64,000 nt of DNA, from assembly GCA_028386065.3 (NCBI GenBank), contig JAKUCV010001068.1, positions 656,138-720,137 of the forward strand. Direction: 5' to 3'. Positions 57,241-64,000 of this stretch are shown piece by piece. Position numbers and translations under genes: made by a program. Origin of the DNA: Turnera subulata. Taxonomy: Eukaryota; Streptophyta; Magnoliopsida; Malpighiales; Passifloraceae. Positions within the stretch are counted from its first letter, which is position 1, and every line of letters begins with the position of its first letter. The notes under the pieces are model-generated. The model saw only the letters and a list, made by a program, of their open reading frames with translations. It was not told the DNA's origin and ran no database searches.

Positions 57241-60200
57241 GCCAACACTGCTACTCCTGCTTCTCAGGCGTCATCTTCCTATGCTCCTTCTAGCTGGTAT
57301 CCGAATACCAACATAAGCCATCATGTCACCCTTGATTGTCATCAGTTTCAGCAATATGATGATTATTAAGGGCTTGATTCTCTACAAGTATAATGGTGCT
57401 TAGTTATCAATAGCACGTATTGGCTCACAATCTCTTTCTACTTCTTCTAGACCTCTGTATTTATTTGATGTTCTTCATGTTCCAACCTTAATCAAATCTC
57501 TTTTGTCTGTCTAAAAATTTACTCAAAATAATAATGTGTATTTTGAGTTTCACCCTCGTTTCTTTTGTGTTAAGGATCAGGATACCAAGACCACAATACT
57601 CATTGGTCCGAGCATTGATGGTCTCTACCAACTTTCTTATGCGTCTTTGAGTCGTCAGGTGGAAGTTTTCTTGCTGTTAAAATGACGCCGTTGGTTTGGC
57701 ACAGGAGGTTAGGGCATCCACACAATAAAGTTCAGCAACAAATTCTCTCTCGGTTTTCTTTACCATTTTTTCAGTCTTCTACTTTGTTGCCCTGTTCTCA
57801 TCGTCCTATGGGGAAGCAGTCTCGTCAGACTTTGAATCTTAGAAATAAAAGGGCAACATGCCCATTGGGTCCCTCTTTAGTTTCAAGCTGTAATGGACAA
57901 TCCTTTTATGTTGTGTTTTTGGATGATTTTAATAAGTTCTTGTGGTTTTATCCTATCAAACATAAATCTGAAGTCTTTTCTTGTTTTCTTACGTTTCAAA
58001 AACGAGTGGAAAATTAATTTTCTCTTACAATTAAGGCAGTGCAATCTGATTGGGGTGGAGAATATAGGAAATTGAATAAATATTTTGTGAACTAGGGAAT
58101 TCAACATCGCGTCATGTGCCCCCATACACAGGAGCAGCAAGGTGCGGTTGAGAGGCAGCACCGCCACATTGTCGAAACCAGTTTAACTTTAATGGCAACA
58201 ACAAATATTCCTAAAAAATTTTGGCATTTTACTTTTGAAGCTTCTGTTTACTTCATTAATCGGTTGCCCACTTCTGTTTTGGAGAATAAGTCTCCTTATC
58301 AGGTTTTGTTCAATTAAATACCGGATTATACTTTCCTTAAGGTTTTTGGCTGCGTTTGTTTTCCTCTTCTACGGCCTTATAATTGCCACAAGATGGATTA
58401 TCGATCCTCCCCTTGTGTGTTTCTTGGATATAGTTCCATGCATTTAGGGTACCGTTGTTACAATATTACCACCTGCCGATTTTATATTGCAAGACATGTT
58501 ACTTTTCATGAAGATGTTTTTCCGTGTCACGACACTAAAATTGTTTCCACCTCAAAATCTCCACAATCTGACACGCCCTGGACTACTGTGCCATTAACAG
58601 TATTTTTCCCATCTTTGCAGCAAGGTCAGACTTCTACTATGACTCCTCTTCCTAGTTCTAGTCGTTCTCCAACAAGTAGTGTCCTGGAGTCACCTAAATT
58701 CCACACACACTCTTCACCCACGACGCCTCTTGACTCCTCAACTTTTTCTTCTCCTACAGCTATTGCACACACTTTTTCTTCTCTCCTATCGCACACGTTG
58801 ATCCTGACTCTTTTCAAAGCCAACCCATATCCTCCTCTACTCCTCCACTATCTCCTATTTCCTCTCCTGCACCACAACCTCCAAGACATCCCATGAAGCT
58901 TCGTGACAATCGTAAACCTCCACAAAAATACTCGCCCTCTACTCATCATGTTGAGGTTGTAACTGATCTTGCTATTGATATTAAGCCTACTAGCTTTACT
59001 GTTGCACATAAGTTTCAGGTTTGGAGACAAGCCATGGCAGAGGAGATGGCAGCTTTACACAAAACTGCGACATGGAAGCTTGTACCCTATGCTCCTAGAA
59101 TGAATCTAGTGGGCTACAAATGGGTTTACCGGATCAAACAAAACCAGACAGAAGTGTTGATCGGTACAAGGCCCGTTTAGTGGCAAAGGGATACAATCAG
59201 CGTGCTGGTGTGGACTATGGTGAAACCTTTAGTCCAATGGTTCGTCCAGTTACTATTCGAATTTTTTTATCCTTGGCTCTCTCTTGGAAGTGGTCTATCA
59301 CACGGCTAGATGTGCACAATGCCTTTCTCAATGGTTTTATACAGGAACGGGTCTATATGGTCCAACCTCCAGGCTTTGTTGATGCCATACGATCCACTCA
59401 TGTCTGTCAGCTTCAAAAGTCATTGTATGGGTTAAAGTAGGCTCCAAGAGCCTTGTATTCACAACTTAGTGACTTCCTCATCCAGCAAGGGTTCAAGGTT
59501 TCTCAATCTGATCCTTCCCTTCTTGTTTACAATAGCTCTGGTAATCATGTTTTTCTTCTCGTATATGTTGATGATATTATCGTTACCAGCAATAATCGCA
59601 TCTTTATGGATCAGTTGTTGCATCCCCTGGGGAAGGTCTTTGTCTTATGTGACCTAGGCTGACCTTCTTATTTTCTTGGGCTTGAAGTTCACAACACCAA
59701 TGATGGCATCATACTGACCCAAGAGAAGTATATTACTGATCTTCTTAAGCGGGCAGGCATGGAAACCTGTAAACTTGTTGCTACTCCTGCTTCCACTACT
59801 GTTGTCTTGTGCACTGGCCATGGTGAACTACTCCCTAATCCAACCCTTTATCGACATCTTGTGGGTTCTTTACAATATTTGGCAATCACAAGACCCAATA
59901 TAGCCTATTCTGTAAGTAAAGTCAGCAGATTTATGCATCAACCGACACAGGATCATCTAGTGGCTATGAAATGGATCTTGAGGTACTTGAAACATAGCAT
60001 TCGGCTTGGTCTCTGTCTGCGCCCTACAACAAGTCATGACCTGCAGGTATACATCGAAGCCGACTGGGCTAGCAACTTGGATGACATACGATCCACTACA
60101 GGTTTCTTTGTTCTTTGTGGAGGCAACTTGATTGCTTGGGCATCTAGGAAACAACGAAAAATGGTTCGTTCCTCTACAGAGGCTGAATACAAAGCCATGA

Positions 60201-60480
60201 CAGATGGAGCAGCCGAACTTATATAGATTAAGGCTCTCTTACGTGAACTTGGTGCTCCAATTGAAAAGCCTGTACTATGGTGTGACAACCTAGGTGCTAC
60301 GTTTCTTAGTCGTAATCCTGTATTGAATGCCCGCACCAAGCATGTGGAGACTGATTACCACTTTGTGAGGGAACAAATTCAACAAGGGCATCTTCAGGTT
60401 TAGTTCATTAAAAGTGCTGATCAAGTGACAGATATTCTAACCAAACCACTTGCAACAACGCGTTTCCAGCAACTTCAAGG
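57241..60480 (+). pseudogene. Copia pol (protease, integrase, RT, RNase H), broken
   Basis: The protease motif at about 57290-57330 reads YPNTNISHHVT, with the catalytic Asp-Thr-Gly changed to Asn-Thr-Asn. Integrase: LVWHRRLGHPH (about 57691), VFLDDFNKF, SDWGGEY and QQGAVERQHRHIV. Reverse transcriptase from about 59020: [35 protein letters not shown] and YVDD (59564-59575). RNase H: EADWAS, SSTEAEYKA. At least six stops or shifts, so no functional polyprotein. Confidence 0.88.
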
Positions 60481-60482
60481 CA

Positions 60483-60680
60483 ATGATTATACTTGACAGT
60501 TAGGATAGCTAGCTACTATATCCGATAGTGATTACCTAGGCTCTATGTTATCATATGTAAACCTATCTTATCATACAAGTCTTGTACTCCTACTGTAACT
60601 CTAATACTACAACTATAATAACAATAACGAGGGTAACACTAAATGTGTGCCATTCTATTCAGTTCTATTGTGTTTTCACA
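60483..60680 (+). repeat. 3' LTR of the Copia element, 5' truncated
   Basis: Lacks about the first 13 bases of the LTR together with the purine tract, and has a short insertion (CGAGGGTAACA) near its end. Confidence 0.8.
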
Positions 60681-60685
60681 CAACG

Positions 60686-60800
60686 TACAGAACAAAATAC
60701 TGGACAATATTTGAGGCAGAGGCTGAGGCACCTTCTTCTTTCACCATAAACATCCATAAGAAGAAGCGCATATGGATTTTTTTCGCATCTCTGTTGGGAC
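60686..60800 (-). pseudogene. F-box/DUF295-like pseudogene, part upstream of the Copia insertion
   Basis: On the minus strand this flank runs into 55982 across the caacg duplication, giving GWRIQLPP, a LPP-type motif of DUF295 proteins, in a frame different from the downstream piece. Approximate start. Confidence 0.4.
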
Positions 60801-61265
60801 GATTCTGGTAGTTGCCGATCCTATTTAACATCGTGTTGTGTTATATACAACCCGTTTACAATCGTGTCGGGTTGACCTACGAGTTACTTATCAAATCTAA
60901 CAAACCTAAAATCAGTTTGAAATTTTTCTATTTTGCACAAGTTGTTGTATTTTTTAAACAAATAGGCATAAAATTAAATTTTCTCATATATTAAATAACA
61001 TTATAAAATGTAGAATCATAATGTAATAATATTTTAAAGCATTTACAAAAATATTTTTGGATAATTTTAGTAACTTTGGCCTTAAATGTTAGATGTGTCT
61101 TATATTGAATTAGAAAAATATCTACATCCTAAATATGATCTGGTCATGAGCAGGTACTTATCGGGTCAACCCGCAACCTAACTTGCTAATTTTTGTATCG
61201 TGTCGGCATGGGCGGAGACCCAGGCACCCCCTAAAATCCAATTTGTTTCATATATGATAATAAAA
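60801..61265. other. AT-rich spacer with a short inverted repeat
   Basis: CGGGTTGACC (60868-60877) and GGGTCAACCCG (61163-61173) face each other, with GTGTCGG words near both; possibly a worn MITE. No gene. Confidence 0.35.
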
Positions 61266-61269
61266 TGAC

Positions 61270-61430
61270 AAACAGTTCCTTGTAGCTTGGTGGTAAGTTG
61301 TCTCTTCTTAGAGTAGAGTAGCGCGGGTTCGAGTCTCACGTTACACATCATGTTGAGTTCGTGCCGATACTCGTTTTGCCAAGTCTACTTCGCACTCTTT
61401 CTCACACACTCAACTCAAAGGTTCATTGTT
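61270..61430 (+). mobile_element. tRNA-derived SINE-like sequence
   Basis: An A-box-like TAGCTTGGTGG (61283-61293) and B-box GGTTCGAGTCT (61326-61336), spaced as in a tRNA head, with no acceptor stem or cloverleaf. A T/C-rich body follows. Ends and duplications were not determined. Confidence 0.5.
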
Positions 61431-61526
61431 TTACATGTATTCAGAGCCTAAACATTTTTTAGGTCTTCTCATCATACCAATCCAGAGAAGTAAACTTGTC
61501 TAATCTATGAATTAAACTAGCATCAT

Positions 61527-61585
61527 CAGAAAGTAAAAAAAATGACATTGAGATCAGAAAGTAAAAAAAAGACATTGAGATCAGT
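61527..61585. repeat. 28-base tandem duplication
   Basis: CAGAAAGTAAAAAAA plus GACATTGAGAT twice in a row. Confidence 0.8.
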
Positions 61586-61843
61586 TATCTTTAGGAGTCA
61601 CTAGTTTCCTACCCGCGCGATTGTGCATGTGTCACATTACTCATTATTTCATTAGAAATATAATGTAATAAAAATAAGTAAAAAGAATAAGTAAACATGG
61701 TACCAACTAGGGGAGTCGAGAGCTTCTCTCTCTAAAGCTTTCTCTCTCTAAAATTTCCTGCGAAATTCAGTTCTTCTAACGGATTTCTCAGTGAAATTTT
61801 GTGGATCTGCTCTTACTCGTCCTCTTTGTTTGCTTTGTTTCCT

Positions 61844-63301
61844 ATGGCAACCACTTTGTATGATGATTCTGGTCTCATCCGAGTGCGATCATCTATTGTA
61901 ATGGATTTGGGGGAATTTCCCTTCCAAAACCTAATTCGGGGAGTGCTCAGCGTCTAAAGAGGAAAGGAATCCAGACTTCGGCGCGAGTTGTATTTATGAC
62001 TGATTCGTCGTCTTCTCTGCCTGCTCCCGCCATTGTTCCCCCTGTTTCTTCGGTGTGTTCTGCACCTCTGGATTCTTCGGTTCTTATGCCTGCGGCGAGT
62101 TTAGTGAAAGAGCTCCCTCCAGTTGCTACGGCTGCAGTACCTTCCTCTTCATCCTCTTGGGCTAAGGTAGCTTCTACTTCTCCTGCTGCTCCATAGCCTC
62201 TTATGTTTGTTGAGCCAATTTTTACTTTTGATCCAAGTGTTCTATCCATTCCCTCTGAGTTGCTTGATATTGGCCATAAGAAATACTCTAAGTGTCTTGT
62301 GGGGCAATTCCTTGGCAATTCCCCTAAAACTGGATTAATACATGCTGTTCTTAACAAACTGTGGGGTCGTCATGGTGAGGTTTCGGTATCCACATATAAG
62401 GATGGTCTGTTCTTGTTCCAACTTTCGAATGATGCTGCTTATGCTCGTGCTTTATACCGTGGACCGTGGCATGTTGGAGGAGTTCCTCCTATACTTTGGC
62501 CCTAGAGCTCTTCTGTGAAGAAGCTGGATCCCTCTACTGCTACTTATCCAGTCTGGGTGCAGCTTAAGAATGTTCCACTAGAGTTGCTTACTGTTGAAGG
62601 TCTTAGCTATCTTGCTAGTGCCTTAGGTACTCCTTTGCATTCTGACCAAGACTGCTCTCGGCTTTTCAAAGGTGATCGAGCCAATGTTTGTATTAATTTT
62701 GACTTCTCCAAGCCACTCCAATCTCAATTGCTTGTTGATATCAGTGGGGATCAAATTGCAATTGATGTCTCTTACTCTTGGAAGCCGCAGTTTTGTGATA
62801 ATTGCCATACCTGGGGTCATCATGCACTTGCATGTTCTATGCAGCAGCGGAAAGCACAATGGGTTCCAAAAGCTAAATCTGATTCTCCTATTTTACCTAC
62901 AGTTCCACCCCCTATTATACCTGCAGTTCCAGCTACCCTGGATTCTGCTCCGTCTGTTGCTGCTCCTACTTGTCCTATGGTTCCTTGTATCGAGACATGT
63001 TCTTCTTCACATTTGAGTTCATTACCTAGTGTTTCAGCACCTTTGCCTGCGTCTACTGTTGAGATTGATTCTGTTGCTGATGCTTCTACACATGATTCAC
63101 CTGCAGTGGCTATTAATGATGCTCCACCTATTCTTTCTTCTAATATTAGTCCTAAAAAGTCTCGGGCTGCAGCTGCTGGGGTTGGTAAGCCTGCTCAACA
63201 GCTTGAAAAGCCAAAGAAGAAGGTGTGGTCGAGGTGCTAAAAACAAACCAATTCCAGTTACTCCTCCGGGAGATCCTGTGCCTCTTGCACAACCTACTTG
63301 A
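61844..63301 (+). pseudogene. LINE ORF1 (DUF4283 and zinc knuckle), broken
   Basis: It starts MATTLYDDSGLIRVRSS. A base is missing in the G run 61909-61913, then stops occur at TAG 62194-62196 and TAG 62503-62505, and there is a second shift near 63220. Between them it encodes a DUF4283-like RNA-binding region (KCLVGQFLGNSPKTG, LPHLW-type KLWGRHGEV, FLFQLSNDA, RALYRGPWHVGG, YPVWVQLKNVPLELL) and a CCHC zinc knuckle CDNCHTWGHHALAC (62794-62835), then a Pro/Ser-rich tail. This is the usual nucleic-acid-binding ORF1 of plant L1 elements. Confidence 0.8.
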
Positions 63302-64000
63302 TGCGGTGCTTCTTATGGAATGTGAGGGGCCTTAATGACCCTTCCAAACAGCAACAGGTACTCAAAACTGTATATAGTAGTTCAGTGGATATAGTGTGTC
63401 TTGTTGAAACTAAAGTTCAATCTCAGCATGTTTCTGATATTAGAAAGTCGTTTCTTCCCCTCTGGAACTTCACACATAAATATCAGCATGCTCGTTTAGG
63501 CCGCATTTGGCTTTTCTGGACAGCTGATGTATCTATTTATGTTCTTGCCTCTTCTTCTCAAGTTTTGCATTGTTCTGTTACCTGCCCTAAAGACCAAATT
63601 AGCTGCTTTGTCTCCTTTATATATGGTTCAAATCACGCTATGGAGCGTCAATCTCTTTTTGCAAGCATCACTAATTTTGCATCTATAGTGGGTACTGCTC
63701 CTTGGTGTTTAATGGGTGATTTCAACATTGTTAGATCTCCTACAGAGTCTAGTTCTTCTACCTCCTATCTTACCGCTGAAATTGCAGCCTTTAATTCTTG
63801 TCTACTTGCCAATAGATTGCTTGATCGCCCTTTTACTGGGCCTCTTTACACCTGGTCAAACCGGCAGTATGACAACCCCACTTTTTGCAAGTTAGACCGC
63901 CTTCTAGTTAATGTTGATTGGTTCTCCTCACTCCCACACAGCTCAGTACACTTTCAACCCCCTGGAATTTCTGACCACTGCTCTATTCTCCTTACTACTA
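63301..64000 (+). CDS. LINE ORF2, endonuclease domain (partial, open to window end)
   Basis: 233 codons open without a stop to the end of the window. AP-endonuclease motifs are all present: N7 in LWNVRG, E36 in LVETK, Y109 in SFIYG, D140 and N142 in GDFNI, W185 in YTWSN, D199 in KLDR, and S224-D225-H226. It nicks target DNA for target-primed reverse transcription. ATG 63301 overlaps the ORF1 stop (TGATG), suggesting reinitiation. The intact endonuclease contrasts with the broken ORF1. Reverse transcriptase would follow outside the window. Confidence 0.85.
   Translation, partial: MRCFLWNVRGLNDPSKQQQVLKTVYSSSVDIVCLVETKVQSQHVSDIRKSFLPLWNFTHKYQHARLGRIWLFWTADVSIYVLASSSQVLHCSVTCPKDQISCFVSFIYGSNHAMERQSLFASITNFASIVGTAPWCLMGDFNIVRSPTESSSSTSYLTAEIAAFNSCLLANRLLDRPFTGPLYTWSNRQYDNPTFCKLDRLLVNVDWFSSLPHSSVHFQPPGISDHCSILLTT

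Larger units (their letters stand above)
55988..60680 (+). mobile_element. Decayed Ty1/Copia retrotransposon
   Basis: 4.7 kb, flanked by caacg (55983-55987, 60681-60685). LTRs about 0.19 kb (55988-56181, 60483-60680). The primer-binding site TGGTAGCGGAGCC follows the 5' LTR. Domain order gag, protease, integrase, reverse transcriptase, RNase H is that of Copia. Frameshifts and stops occur throughout, and the start of the 3' LTR with the purine tract is deleted. The small LTRs suggest an Ale-like lineage (inference). Confidence 0.9.
61690..64000 (+). mobile_element. L1-like LINE, 5' half
   Basis: A CT-rich leader (CTCTCTCTAAAG repeated near 61722-61756), ORF1 (61844-63301) and ORF2 (63301 to window end), overlapping at TGATG. 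Direction plus; the element continues beyond the window. Confidence 0.85.

Noticed and set aside
61276..61345. Functional tRNA gene
   Set aside because: A- and B-box-like words are present, but no pairing acceptor stem is seen.

Overview
This is a eudicot-like plant nuclear window dominated by nested transposable elements. The assignment rests on one intact gene with eight exons and GT-AG introns (an SLC40/ferroportin-type IREG iron exporter, 30795-33979) and on plant-type repeats: long Ty3-like LTR elements, a Ty1/Copia element, L1-like LINEs, a Helitron, a PIF/Harbinger-type element and tRNA-derived SINE-like sequence. I cannot name the species.

Layout. 1-8335: element A, a minus-strand LTR element with very long LTRs whose left LTR is broken by another LTR fragment (1-1447). 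8336-9485 and 19407-22000: AT-rich sequence and Tat/Ogre-like LTR remnants, split by element B. 9486-19406: element B, complete, with 3.8-kb LTRs, only 2.3 kb of internal sequence and target duplication acgta. 22010-30165: one decayed LINE split by an LTR element (22903-28000, which holds a 314-bp near-perfect palindrome) and by a PIF/Harbinger-type element (28120-29938). 30795-33979: the IREG gene. 34500-54048: an inverted-repeat structure that contains a minus-strand Helitron (35214-52488). The Helitron is itself interrupted by solo LTR S1 (36015-40965, with an assembly gap) and by element C (42617-52079), whose 5' LTR carries another solo LTR, S2 (44636-47677). 54355-60800: a LINE fragment and an F-box/DUF295-like pseudogene split by a decayed Copia element. 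61690-64000: the 5' half of an L1-like LINE with an open endonuclease reading frame running off the window.

The most unusual system is shared by elements A, B and C. None has gag or pol. Each internal region instead carries reading frames on the strand opposite to the element: ORF A (a small lysine-rich protein), a weaker middle ORF B, and ORF C (227 aa, whose C-terminal half resembles the start of a LINE endonuclease). ORF A and ORF C each have a conserved TATA box at conserved spacing. Codon differences between copies of ORF C are mostly synonymous, so the antisense frame appears to have been under protein-level selection. The surrounding LTRs, including S1 and S2, share a gene-like layout: a GC-rich first exon, an exon of about 44-77 bp ending at GTGAGG, arrays of short hairpins with compensating stem changes, and a final acceptor. 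I read these as non-autonomous LARD-like elements carrying an antisense gene cassette; the autonomous partner is not in the window.
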